A stretch of DNA of 64,000 nucleotides. Source: Rhizophagus irregularis (taxonomy: Eukaryota > Glomeromycota > Glomeromycetes > Glomerales > Glomeraceae). The stretch spans positions 1,054,001 to 1,118,000 of the forward strand of contig NC_089445.1 of NCBI RefSeq assembly GCF_026210795.1. The letters are read 5' to 3'. Both the position numbers and the translations under genes were made by a program. The notes beneath the pieces are model-generated. The model was not told the DNA's origin. It saw only the letters and a list, made by a program, of their open reading frames with translations, and searched no databases. Within the stretch, counting starts at the first letter, position 1; every line of letters begins with the position of its first letter. Shown one piece after another: positions 34,928 through 46,683 of this stretch.

Positions 34928-35965
34928 TCACATTCTATTTGTTGATGTCATACACAATTTTTTTTTTTTTTCATTTTCAAAATGCTCCTCTATAAAATGT
35001 TTACCATTTATAAGCCAAAAAACGAATGAATAACTCCACGTAATAAATTCTGTAATTATTAACTATTTTAGAGCAACAGTTGATTCGGTTTTCGCCGTTA
35101 CTTTCGGTACTCCGGTAATTACCGAATTTTTCTTATCAAAGTGGAGAATTTTTACCGATACATACAAAAACAACAAAATTTTGTCATTGCAAAGAATGAA
35201 AGAGAAAATGAGCAAATCCATCATCAAAATTTCGTATATAGAAAGAAAGATTATATCCATCTTTTTGAATTATTTCTAGATATGAAAACTTTCATGCATC
35301 CATATTATCATTTGGAATTGCTATTTGAAGACCGATCCAATTAAAAATTAAGTAGTAATTCAATTCTTCAGACTTTAAATGAAGCAAAATCAAATAAATA
35401 ATTATACGTAAATAAGTAAATAAAATAATAATCAAATAAATACTTCAATTAATTGATAAATGACAACTTACAATAAATCTTTTTTTATCTGCATATATAC
35501 GTAACAATAGATCAATGGGATATCTTCAGGAGTACATTTGATATTAATCCATCTTTTATAGATCGAAGAATTATACCGAAAAAAAATCCGTAAATAGATT
35601 TTTTTAAAAAAAAAATAAATTTATTTTAGAAATAATTCAATGTAAATGAACATTTTTTTTTTAAAAAAAAAATCACAAAATCACAATAAAAGCCAGTTAC
35701 CTTAAAAATGCGAACAAGAAATAGACGTGACGACAGTTCTAATCATTGAATTTCTTCTTTTTGGTGATTCATTCATAAAAATACAAAATATTCTTATTTA
35801 AAAGATTTCTTATATACCTTAGAATTATTATCGTCATTATAATTTTTCCTTAAAGAACACGAAAAAATATCCTTTGTCGGAAGAAGGAAACGATGCTGGA
35901 AATGACGAGGTAAAACTTTTTGTTAAAAATTTGTGATCGGCGGTACAATCTCATATGACTCACAA
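34928..35965 (-). repeat. Inverted segmental duplication, arm B (partner 13,835-15,085)
   Basis: This is the reverse-complement partner of arm A. It lacks the MITE and so preserves the empty target site (AATTTCGTATATAG, about 35,228-35,241). Arms also differ by small indels in T and A runs. No gene recognised. Confidence 0.8.
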
Positions 35966-36667
35966 ACTTCATATCGAATTCTAAAAATAGCCTAACAATA
36001 ACATATTCAAATCGATAAATCGATAGAGATTTTTATTTTCTAAATGAAAAAACGAAGGCCAATGAAAAAACGAAGTTCAATGAAAGATATAAAAATTTTG
36101 CAGTTATTTTAAATGATAGTTTCGCCCTTGTACAGCAAATTACTAGTGTTACTAATATGGAAATTTCTGAATAATAAGACTAATTAATTAGTCTATAATC
36201 GGCAAAAAAATAAAGGAATTCATTTTCTAAGCGATAGCATTCTCTCATACAACCCATTGTATAAGGCTTTCAAAATAAATGATTCAGATTTGTGAGATAA
36301 GGGAGTGTAGTAACTGTAGTATGTATCATTACGGTCAATAAATTATTACCTTAAAAAGGTTGGAGAATGAAGTACTATGTCGGGAAACAAGCATTGACCC
36401 TATTTTTATTGGCGATAAGAATGAGAATTATTAATTAACTTTGAAATTTTAATGAAAACCAAATCTCATTGCGACAAATGTTATTTATTAGGAGATAAAT
36501 CCCATGAAACTATTCTTTCCAATAATTTTTTATATACCTTGATTAATTTCGTTACGAAAAATTTTCTAGGTGACAATTTTATTATTTTTTATAAAAAAAA
36601 AGTATTGATTATTTGAATCTTAAAAGAAAAGGAAATTCGTTAATAATATTGATCTCTTTTTATACCT

Positions 36668-37033
36668 ACAGTTAGACCTCGATATACCAATATTCGATAT
36701 ACCGATACACAATTCACCTTCACTATAGTGAATCCCATGGGCTGGAGATTAAAATTCATTATAGTAAGAAATTCGCTATACTGAGGTTCATTTTATTATA
36801 CATAATAAATCTGTGCCTGAACTTTACTTCTTTACTTCATTATAGCAAGTTATTCACTATATAAAAATTCGGTGAACCGTACGTTAAAACTCGATATAAC
36901 GAAAATTTTACTTTCTTACTACTACATATATACGAGAGAACATAATAAATATCGGTATAATTCTGATATAATATTATTTTTCAAAGATTTTCATATGGAT
37001 CCCAACATATCGTTATATTGAAGTTTGACTTTT
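36668..37033. mobile_element. Pogo/Tigger-like MITE (CAGTTAGACCTCGATATA ends)
   Basis: The left end, CAGTTAGACCTCGATATACC after a TA, matches the well-known style of pogo-type terminal repeats (GACCTCGATATAACGA). The right end, TATCGTTATATTGAAGTTTG followed by ACTTTTA, is its diverged inverted partner. Interior sequence repeats the theme in both orientations (ACTCGATATAACGAAAATTT near 36,885; CACTATAGTGAATCCCATG near 36,722). No transposase ORF, so it is an old non-autonomous copy. Confidence 0.6.
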
Positions 37034-37039
37034 ATTAAA

Positions 37040-38340
37040 ACCTGAAAAATCTGATCGAGTTGAGGAACCTAAAGAATAACTTTTAATTTTATTTTTTCAA
37101 CTCAATTTAGAATTACAAATACAGATATGAAAAAAATTGATTTTTTTTTAGATACAACTAAATTTATTAATTCAAGAACAATCTATTATACGTCAATTTA
37201 AAAAATATAACATACGTGGGAAAAAAACTAACAATATGATAGTACAAGCATCAGTACTAAATTAGTAAGTTTCATTGTATAATTGTATACCGCAGATCAC
37301 CTAATTTTTTATTTCAATTAGCAAATCTGGGTAACAAGGCAAAATATCTTTTATTTAAATTAAGAAAGAAATTCTTACTTTTATATAAAACAAATATTGT
37401 TCAAACAATAATATGACTACTTTACATTGTAAGTATGTACTAAAACTAAGAGGAGCCTCGTAAACACAAATTGGAGTTTAAAATCTTTGAAAATTATGAA
37501 GTTAAATTACCCATAACAAAATCCGATGTCTGAAAGTTTTGACAGAACAATGCCAATTTTTTATCTGATTATTTAGATAACCTTATTATTTAATGGAAAA
37601 CTTTACAAAGCCATTAGTTTGTCACATGCAAAAAATCAAAAATGTCAAAGTGATTGCATATCAAATATGTTACATTGTTACATCTTTCAAAGACGTTACA
37701 CTGCATACAGTATGAACTGTGAGTCATATTAAAAAGATTTTAATTCGATATAGATCAAAAAGAAAGTACTTATTTGAAACGAATCTTTAATTCGGGTTTA
37801 ACTTTTGCATTTATAATTTCCTTAATCCAGTAATGGCAAAATGACTAAATGAAAATGGGAAAATTATCAATTACCCATAGTAGGCTGATATTTTAAATGG
37901 CAAATGAATATATTTATTAGTTTAGTTTGTGTTAGATGAAATTATTTGATTTGCTATACAATATAACATGTATATTGATCTTAATCTTTTAACGATGGAA
38001 TGGCGTAAAAGAACGGAAAAAATTATTCCGTATAGTACAATAACATAATAGTTAATGGTTCTGGCAGCTAATCCGTTCATCATTTATCATTCATAAAATT
38101 TGTAGCAGAGTAAATAAATAATTGAATAAATTGAGAATTTTGCACAGATAGCAAGATATTCTTTATTGGAAAAAAAACTAGAAATTCTATCTAATATATA
38201 TATATATTTTTTTTATAAATGAGTTAAAAATACATAAATTTTTAGGAATTTACTACAATTACACTGTGGCATCCTTCTGATTCATACATATATATATATA
38301 TATGTTCAATTTATATAAATTTGTTTTCATAAAGGGCACA
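37040..38340. other. Gene-poor AT-rich DNA
   Basis: I see no ORF, RNA gene or clear repeat beyond short AT dinucleotide runs near 38,200 and 38,290. Confidence 0.4.
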
Positions 38341-38399
38341 ACGCGACAAAAAGTATGAGAAAGTAGAAGAGTTTCGAAGGCTGGCTCCTAGGGATAGGT

Positions 38400-39095
38400 T
38401 ATGTTTCAATTCTTGTATCAAATCCATAACCTTCTACTTCTAAAGTACCACTCAACTAGTATACTTTTAGATTCATAATTTTCCTTTCGAAGATAACATC
38501 CAAGTGCATTAATCTCAACATCAGCTATTCTGTCTGCTTTTCCATTGATTCGAATTTTTGCTATAAAATACCGTCTATGATATTAACTTTTAGGGTACAC
38601 GCCGTGATGTCTCGTGAGTCATACGAAATTCCAAAAAGGAAATTTTGATTATAAACGGTTTTCAAAAGAATTTTTTTGCCGATCAATATCGATGTAGTCG
38701 GTGGATTCAAAGGATTTGGGGGATTTGGGACGGGATGGAAGGGGAGAACTATGAGTAGTAGTGGGGTAAATAGAGCACCTGCTATTCCCATCCCATTTAT
38801 TTGAACGGCAAGTATAGGTGGTATAGGTGGCACGGTAATTTTTTGACTAACATGATATGAAACCGTATCTGATACGGATTTCTGTATACTTTTTCATAAT
38901 TTGAATTAAATATACTTTTAATCCCACCAACAAATATCCCCATTTTCCAATAATTCGAGAATAGGCATACCAAAGATGAAATCCTATACCAACTGATTTG
39001 TAAATTCTGATTTCTTATTTCCAAGGTATAAATGTTTGATTTTGTTTCAATTCTAACGATAGTTTGTTGCATTTGCATAATATTCAAAAGCAAAA
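38400..39095 (-). pseudogene. Possible broken gene of unknown family
   Basis: Two overlapping minus-strand frames follow each other (39,093-38,797 and 38,833-38,561). After a stop the sense continues as AKIRINGKADRIADVEINAL near 38,500. The first frame has hydrophobic and aromatic text, the second a Pro/Asn/Leu-rich stretch (PNPPNPLNPPTTS). Composition is less AT-rich than the surroundings. I cannot name a family; a single decayed gene with one or two frameshifts is the simplest reading. Confidence 0.3.
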
Positions 39096-39304
39096 TCCCT
39101 ACTTAAAAGGTTAACGCGAGTCCTATATTTGGAGTATTACTATTGCGCTTATATTATAATTTCTAGGTTCAAATAACCAATAATTGATAAGAGTACTGAT
39201 ACTGGAATCTAAACTTACGATATTATCGATATTATTATAATTATTACCATCATCGATCACATGCGGATCGGCAATTAAAGGTTAACGACCCACAGTTAAT
39301 AAAA

Positions 39305-40680
39305 TAATTGGTTAATTAATAATTATACATAATCATAAGCATCATTAGCTTTTATGTTTCACCAAATTTGTGAGAAATGCTTGTATTCCCTTTTTTTAAA
39401 TAAAGTTATCAAAAAAGTAAACACAACATAAATATTCAGATGGATCATCAAATATTCTCTTTCAAAAATTTCTAAATTTGTTTGTCAACGAAAAATACCT
39501 CGATTTGAAGGCGCTTATTTTCGTCATACATTACCATTGTGAATCTTCGAACTTTATAACCTTCAAAAGAAACTTTAAAATCATATAAATCATATATGCA
39601 TATAATAAAGAACTTTCTTATAAGACTTAATATATTCAAAGGTCATAATTACTAAAATAGTTTTGCAAGAATGAAACATAGAAATGCAAACATTACAATG
39701 TGTTAGATAGTGAAATCTTTAAAACACTTTATTTTTTATTATATTCGTATTGCAATTATTTTTATCAAAGAAACATTCAAGTATTTCCAAAAAAGAGATT
39801 GTTCATTCATTCACTTTTCCTTAAAATACTTTTATTTTTTTTTCGTTAACGTATATTTTCTAATTGTCGATTCCTGATAATGTAAGTTCAATGAAATCGA
39901 TAAAAATAAATGTTTAAAATTAAATTTATTGGTCCATAATTAGTTTTTATTTTATTTATATTTTTATTTTTATTTTTATTTTTATTTTTATTTTTGATTG
40001 TTGAAAATCGGCAAAATATCCTACGAAATTATCAATCAAACAGATCTTGGAAAGTCATTTTCTTTGGATAAATTGGAAAGGGAGTTAAAAAAATATATGA
40101 GATTTACTAGGATTTAAACCAAGTTTATGATCGGTAAAAAAAAAGTTCGATTTTATAATAATTTTTATTTTATTTATTTTTTTTTTTCAAAAATTATATA
40201 CATATAAAATAATTTTCTAACCATAAATTCTAGTTTGATTAAACGTAAACGATCTGAAAGTGAAAGAAAAAATGGAGCGCTAGGTCCTATTGTTTCTTTT
40301 AAGGAGAATCTTGATTAATAAGGAATAATAACAGAAATTCGTCGATTTTAAATAACAACGATAATGAAACAGGATCACAAAGAGCTCGAGCGACTATCAC
40401 CGCAAATGTTACCACCACTACCACTGCTACTGCTACTACAACTAATATTGCCACCATTACTGCAACTACTGCAACTACTACTGCAACTGCTACTATAGCT
40501 GCAACTGCTATTGCTACAATCATTACAACTGCACCTGCAACAACTGCACTTACTACCGCACATACCGCACCTTTTGATCCACTTGATAATTCTATGTATC
40601 AGAATAATAACCTATCAGAAGAAATATCAAAATTATTTTCACCTCTCAAGACAATGAAGCGTGAGCAAAAGGAGTATTAA
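39305..40680 (+). repeat. Direct segmental duplication, copy C (partner 56,020-57,720)
   Basis: Shared words run in the same order in both copies: CATAATCATAAGCA, AAACATTCAAGTATTT, GAGATTGTTCATTCAT, CACTTTTCCTTAAAATACTT, ATTGTCGATTCCT, GAAAATCGGCAAAATATC and AAATTCTAGTTTGATTAAA. Copy C has the uninterrupted CGTTAACGTATATTTTC at 39,844-39,860 where copy D carries a 492-bp MITE. An ATTTTT microsatellite (about 39,955-39,997) is specific to C. Confidence 0.85.
39998..40680 (+). pseudogene. Broken gene with Thr/Ala-rich tract (copy C)
   Basis: Pieces of the same protein as at 57,290-57,715 can be read: VENRQNIL early, then LIKRKRSESERKNG after a TAG acceptor-like site. A stop and frame change follow near 40,315. 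The last open piece ends at 40,680 and reads NNNDNETGSQRARATIT, a long Thr/Ala-rich stretch encoded by ACTGCA-type hexamers, and then FDPLDNSMYQNNNLSEEISK and KREQKEY at the C-terminus. Family unknown. The minus-strand ORFs over the repeat are shadows. Confidence 0.45.
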
Positions 40681-40689
40681 ATAAATCTT

Positions 40690-42770
40690 CTAATAATTGC
40701 GTTATTGAAATAACAAATGATCATTAATAAGTAAATGAAAATATATCTTTATGTATCTTCTTTTTTAATAAAAAATCAACTACCTTTTTTACGTAAATTA
40801 CATAACGTTTCCATATATTTTTGCATATAATAGACCTCTACTTCCAATCGTAATATAAGTTTGCATGTTTCTCGTGAATATACTGTATAATAAACTAGAT
40901 TGTATTCTCATGATCATTCTCGTTTCGGGAGTATATTTGAGATTCCTACTTCCTCCAGTCTTCCTCCAGCGTAATCTTCAGAAAATAATATGTATCATCT
41001 GATAATAGCTTGTTTTCATTTAAATATACGCGAGGTGATCGATTATATGTCAAAAAAAAATTGAATAGAGAACCATATACATTATTTTCTTGAATTATTA
41101 TCTGGAAAACCACCTTTTCATAAAATAAAACATGATATTATCTTAATTGTTAGAAATATATAATGGATTCAGAAAGGAACTCCTGAAATTTATAAGAAAT
41201 GTTAATGGTTCTATAAAATGATTATGTTACTTTTTGATTTCATTTTTCCTCTCATTTTCGTATTCTTTTCGTTTCTTCTTTAACACAATCTTCTCTAATA
41301 AATCTTCTCTTCCGATTTCCAACAAATTTTCGACATTACTCTCTTTCCCAGAACAATATCTATAAAATGTAATCCTTCTTAATTTAAATATACTAAGTTA
41401 AAAAAAAATTTTTTTTTTTTTTATGCGACTTTGCCTCTTGCTAACTGCAATATATGTTAAATCTTATTTGTTTGATGAATGTGAGTTGCGTTCCCAAGTT
41501 TCATTGATAGTTTTTATTCACTACTGGTAACAATATATAACAATATTAGTCGAATAATTATCAAAAAAAAGATTATTTTCTTTAATTTGTTATCTCACTC
41601 ACTATCCCAACGGCATTTTTTGTTGATTGTCCTTTTCCTAATGGCGCGTAAAAAAATAAAAATTAAAATTAAAAATTTTTCTCTAATGTATAAAAATAAT
41701 TCAGCACGACGACCAATTACTCAACCTTGGTTGAAAAAAATTTTTTCTTTGAATTTGTCAACTACGAAACCTCATTATTGCTAAGCGTTATTAATATCTC
41801 TACTATAAATTCTAATAATTAACCTAAGACCTAAATGATAAGTAAATGCAAGTATTTGTAAATAATCAAACTAAAAAAGAAGAATAATAATAATAAAATA
41901 TTCTTACCATAAACTTAATATTCTGTTACAACGAACTAAATTTTTTTATAAATTTCTTTTTTTTTTTAAAGAGTTATATAATATTCATCCCTTTTAAATT
42001 ATCAAAAATTATATCTTAATACTTGTATCGTTCAGAGGTTCAGGTGTGAGATTCATTTTTTTTTTTCGATTGTGATGCCGAATCATGCAGTTTATACTGT
42101 ATGTGCCGAAAAAAGTAATCAGTGATTCAGCCGACTCACATGACAGATTTACAATTAAATAGCTAAATGTTTGCCGAATTAACAGATGACCTTGAAAGCA
42201 AATTTAATTGGAATTAATGATAATTTATTAGTGGATAAATACAATGATGAGCTAGGAAATTTCATTATTTGAAGTGTTCATTGAAAATATATTTTTTTGA
42301 GGTTGTAATGCTTATGGTAATGATCATAAATAGTTTAATGATAATATGGACTTGATTTACTTGATTTTACGAATAGTAGAAAATTAAATTTATGCTATTT
42401 CATCTCAAAATGCAAGAGATTTATGATCAATTGAATGTTTTAGAATCCATTCATATTCTTTAAATTGAGATCTTTGTTTATGAATGAAATATTATATATT
42501 GAATCATAGGAGACGAACATAATGAACAAAAATGACAATTAAAACGACAATTATTTAAATTTATTATGAAATATCGTTAAAAAGATTAGATATTTTGATT
42601 CGGGTATACATGATGATAATATTTATTTATTCATTGGAAATAATCTGTAACAAATTACATAATATTTATAAATAATCATTTACAGTATTAATAAATATAC
42701 ACTGGGATAAGATAATGAATGTATTTATGTATTAAATTACGGTTCTCGATTCATGTATAGGAAAAATTTA
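40690..42770. other. AT-rich DNA with one possible small exon
   Basis: On the minus strand, 41,225-41,360 is open and highly charged (SNVENLLEIGREDLLEKIVL then KKKRKEYENERKN), preceded by an acceptor-like TTATAG. It could be the last exon of a gene whose upstream part I cannot find. A 65-codon + ORF at 41,587-41,784 is basic and has no support. The rest is featureless. Confidence 0.25.
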
Positions 42771-42779
42771 TAGACTTCC

Positions 42780-43860
42780 AACACTTTCCAAGCAAAAACA
42801 CTCGTACAAAGCGCAAACAGAAAGCTAGGTTTCAGCGTCATTGTGCACGAATCTTCAAACTAGGAAAAAAGATGCCATCACATCTTTGAAGATAGATTAA
42901 TAGCTGCAAAACGATCTCGTTTCTTATTCTTAGAATCACAGTATATTGACAAACCTATCCAGCACCTGAAATATTCCACATGGACTCAACTTCCTGACGC
43001 GCAAGATTATCCTTTTTTAGCCCCTCTCTTTTCATTCTTACATAAGACGCAAACATACACAAACACCTTCGATGGCTCCTCATGATGAACACTCGCCAGC
43101 GTCAGAAATGACACCTACAAACATAGAAATCGACAGGGCCATTGATACTGTTGCCTTATCGGCAACAGTTCCTATGAACACTGTTCAATTTTTCTTTCAA
43201 TTCCGCTGAGTCGCCAATTTTACCGTTATATCATACGGTTGAAAATTTTAATCCCAGAACCTTCCAGTGTACATGTTCCTACTGAATTAATACCTTTTAT
43301 TCCTAAAAGACCTATTATTCAAATTCAGGCCACACATATTACCCTCCAGGTTCGCCTCAATGGTTCTCTCATTTAAAGAAACAGCATTCAAATCATATCA
43401 AATCTGAAAAAGGACAAAGTGCGGGCAATTGACAACAGGAATCAACAATTGAAAAATGAACAATACTCAAAGAAAGAGCCTCATTTCACGGTACGAGTGT
43501 TAAAAACTCAAACGCCGGAGCCTCTTTACAGATGATCTCAGTCTATATCAAACACGTTACCATGATTGAATGAAAACCTTTGAAACTAGACGTAAAAAAT
43601 TTCGAAACAAGGTTCCAAGACTTGAACAATTAGAAAAAGAAATTGCTACATTTAAATTAGATTATTTTGACGTAGCACCTTAGACGGCATGGATTTATTA
43701 TAAGGATCGTTCCGATACGTCTGATGACACGAATCAAGACCCAACAAACGGATTTCCGATGCTAACACTAACCTTACTCCCTTCCACATCACGAATACTA
43801 CCAAGAAGACGCGTCCGTCACCAGGTTCCCACATGACTCACCTGCCGGACCGTCGAAACC
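42780..43860 (+). pseudogene. Degraded, less AT-rich coding relic, possibly retroelement-derived
   Basis: This kilobase is clearly less AT-rich than its surroundings and contains many short open stretches in changing frames on the + strand. Examples are MAPHDEHSPASEMTPTNIEI (43,073), FIPKRPIIQIQATHITLQVR (43,280) and KTFETRRKKFRNKVPRLEQL (43,570). Another is WIYYKDRSDTSDDTNQDPTN at about 43,690. The Pro/Gln/Ser-rich and then coiled basic style resembles gag-like ORF1 proteins of retroelements, but I cannot match a family. Numerous stops and frameshifts exclude function. Confidence 0.35.
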
Positions 43861-44818
43861 GTATTAGAATTAGTTCTTCTTTTTTTTATCACTTTTAATG
43901 AGTCATTTATAACATATTTGTAGTCTTCTTTACTACCACATTGACATTCAAACAATTTAGAATAGTGTAAATCACTCCGTCTCTAATAGTATTGACAGGT
44001 GGTAACTTTCGAGATGAAAGCAAAATACAGGTATTTTATAGATTGCGTTTTATTTTTATTCCCTAGCCTTTTTTTCTCGTGTGTTATGGGCGGGGGCGCT
44101 CCTAGGAGGGTGGCGCTGTCTTATGACGGTTTAGCTCAATTTTATATAAAAAAACGCCGAAACGTTTTTTTTGTACCTGATTGGTGACCGATTGGTGACT
44201 GATTGCACGTAGTTGCATTTGGCTTACGTGTAGTTCTTCCTTGTAATCTCGATCGTGGCTTTGTTCACGTGGAATTTAAAAATAAAAATAAAAAAATTAT
44301 TTTATCATTATCATTGCATCAGGTTCGAAATATAAACAGTTACCGATAAAAAGAATACTATAATAGTTAAAGGATGGGTCTATTGATACGTGAAGAAAAC
44401 TGCAATTACAGGACTAATCGAATAGGTGGACATATATATCATGGACAATGGGATATTTTGCGTACACGGCAACTAATCCAGTAACACTTTTTCATCTAGT
44501 GACTTGATATTTCTGGCTCATTTAATTTCATTATATATTTTACAGCCAAAAGACACGATCGGTAAAAGGTAATTTATTGGTTTTTACAAATTAATTTTAT
44601 CCCGGCAAGCTTTTTTATTAAAATGCTTTACCAAAATGTAGTGGATCAGTAGTGTTTGCTAATACTAGTGGCGACTTTGAAATGATAATTTTTTTTTTTT
44701 AATTAAGTATGATACTACAATATTACTTAAATTTACATATTTTAAACACACAAATTAGTTTTTACATCGGTCAAAACTTATTTATTATTGCAAAGTACTT
44801 GTTACAATGTTACAATTG

Positions 44819-45073
44819 TTACATCATGGGTAAGTCCCACCATTGTGCGTCCGCATCACGTTTATAATTTAATGCTTCTGCGTCTGCATCACGTTTATAA
44901 TTACCAGGTGCTGCATCTATGTCAGTAACGAATCAAATTATAAATTATTATTAAAAATTCATTAGTTAATAATTAATATTAATATAAAGAGAAAATTTTT
45001 TTTAAATATGTGATTATTTACTCGCTAAAGCAATAGTAAAGGCGAAAATCAACAGTAAATGTGATAATTGCAT
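44819..45073 (-). CDS. Secreted Kex2-processed peptide precursor, alpha-pheromone-like, 49 aa
   Basis: Two exons, 45073-45022 and 44916-44819, are joined across a 105-bp GT(AAAT)...(ATAG) intron. Exon 1 encodes a textbook signal peptide, MQLSHLLLIFAFTIALA. Exon 2 encodes a short pro-part and two copies of NYKRDADA: the first is followed by EALNYKR, the second by QWWDLPMM and the stop. Lys-Arg is the Kex2 site. Asp-Ala/Glu-Ala repeats directly after it are substrates of Ste13-type dipeptidyl aminopeptidase. This is the layout of yeast alpha-factor precursors (KR-EAEA-peptide). The predicted mature peptide is QWWDLPMM, Trp-rich like alpha-factor, plus a short LNY-containing piece. A TATATAA box lies about 100 bp upstream on the minus strand. 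No second copy was seen in the window. It may act in mating-type or other cell-cell signalling. The precursor is unusually short, with only one long peptide. Confidence 0.85.
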
Positions 45074-45169
45074 GATTTATTAGTGTGTTATTTATAATTT
45101 TTAATTTCTCAGTTGTTTGTTAATTATTTGGAAGAAATTTAAGAAATTTTTTCTTCTCTTTCTCAGTGG

Positions 45170-45176
45170 TTATATA
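45170..45176 (-). promoter_or_regulatory. TATA box of the peptide-precursor gene
   Basis: Read on the minus strand this is TATATAA, about 100 bp before the ATG at 45,073. A purine-rich leader (GAGAAAGAGAAG) follows. Confidence 0.5.
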
Positions 45177-45239
45177 AGAAAATTTTTCTATAATAGTACG
45201 TATTTCAAAGTACTTTAAAATTATATTTTTAATATTATT

Positions 45240-45530
45240 ATAAATGATGAGGTGTACAAGAGTATTTTTGCCACGTTTTTCTGTATTGCGCCATGTTAAA
45301 ATTTAGTGTTGAAGAGCAAAGCCAATTTAATAAGTGAAAATGGGGCGAACCGGTGAAGTAAAGGATATGTATAAAAGTATTTTTGCCACGTTTTCTGTAT
45401 TGCGCCACGTTAAATTTAGTGTTGAAAAGCAAAGCGAATTATGTGCGTGTATAGAAGAATTTTTGTCACGTTTTTCAGTATTTCGAAATGATGTTAAAAT
45501 GAAAATTTTTGCCACGTTTTTCTGACGGGC
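45240..45530. repeat. Irregular tandem repeat beside the peptide gene (unit about 80-115 bp)
   Basis: The word GTATTTTTGCCACGTTTTTC or a close variant starts at about 45,262, 45,377, 45,461 and 45,505. The first two are followed by TGTATTGCGCCA(T/C)GTTAAA and TTTAGTGTTGAAAAGCAAAG. Short open frames exist on both strands only because of the repeats. Confidence 0.75.
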
Positions 45531-45599
45531 AATATATATTACGTAATGGCGCCTGTAATTATCCAAAAAAGGAAGGACCTGCTCGTTACTTTTTGGTAT

Positions 45600-45640
45600 T
45601 GATCAAAAGTTTTAATTCGTGATCCGTGAGTCAAGTCAGT
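45600..45640. mobile_element. Solo end of a TTAA MITE (family B)
   Basis: TTAATTCGTGATCCG at 45,612-45,626 matches the terminal repeat of the 56,555-57,046 element, including the TTAA border. I find no partner end nearby. Confidence 0.4.
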
Positions 45641-45989
45641 CAACTGCAAAAAAATTCATATATGATTTTGGCACAAATTTGTGTCGATCATTAGTAATTT
45701 TTTTCTGATACCCGATTTTCATTTCTTAATTAATGCTCTTTACGTAAACCCATTCAACACCAACATATTTCAAGAATTCATGTTTAAAGGGGAGTTAGGA
45801 CTATAAAATGTAAAATATATGAAATATAATTTATTTTGAACTTGTTTATGATAAAACATAATGTAAAATTTATGAAAGGAAATTTGATTCTTTCCTTTTT
45901 ATATAATTGTTTTTTTTTTAGTTTATAATTATTATTAGTTTATAATTATAATAAATGAAATCGTGTCATAACTATATACACTGTGTAAA

Positions 45990-46085
45990 TCGCTTACGAA
46001 GACAGCATAACGCTGGCCATGTTCGTGCATAACTCTGCATACCTCTGGCCAAACTTTTGTAAGCCACTAAGTGTCTTGTTGAGAA
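45990..46085. repeat. Short foldback with two CATAA-GGCC modules
   Basis: CGCTTACGAAGA on the left faces CTTTTGTAAGCC on the right. The centre has CATAACGCTGGCCA and CATACCTCTGGCCA in direct order. Confidence 0.45.
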
Positions 46086-46212
46086 ATCATCTGTTGGGAT
46101 CGCTAGTTTTTAAAAAAGACGAAATTTTTTTTATAATGATATGAATATAAAAGTGAATTTGATTTCTTATTATTTAATTTGAAATATTTTTTTCTTCTCA
46201 AAGGTGACAACA

Positions 46213-46420
46213 ATGAGTGTTTTTTTTTGTTTAGTAGAAAGCAAATTTTGTGATAAAAAATCTGGTACAGAATATGGAGATGTAGTTTTAGAATGGGATT
46301 ACAAAATTATGAAAGATTGAAATGAAAGGTTTTTTTTTAGAACACATGTAAAGGAATAAATGCAAAACAATTTAGTGAAAATGGATAAAATGGATATTAT
46401 GTTTGGGAGATTTACATCAT
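46213..46420 (+). pseudogene. Frameshifted copy of the small gene at 429-677
   Basis: It starts MSVFFCLVESKF and continues with KSGTEYGDVVLE, paralleling MSVFCLIETKF and KSGAEFEDAVFK in the minus-strand gene at 429-677. The frame is then lost: the equivalent of IGQQSYEKFKWKVFYNTCKG appears in the other frames as LQNYERLK and NTCKGIN, with stops between. No product beyond about 35 residues is possible. Confidence 0.6.
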
Positions 46421-46683
46421 CATATATAGTACGATCATTCTGACGTCTCAGTCGTCTCACGTTGACAAATTTTTTTTATTTTAAATAAATGTATCATCTT
46501 ACTTAAATAAATTTAATTATTGATAAATTATCCGATTATTTATAAGAAATTTAACTATTATACAAAATTTGTATCAAAGTGAATAATTAACAATAAATAG
46601 TTCAAAAGAATCTGAAAAATATATTGTAATAAATATGTGAAATCCGTGTAGTTGCTACAGATTTGCAACTACTTCTCACTGTA

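Noticed and set aside
40299-40563. Minus-strand ORFs rich in Val/Ala or Ser/Cys
   Set aside because: Shadows of the + strand Thr/Ala hexamer repeat, on the opposite strand.
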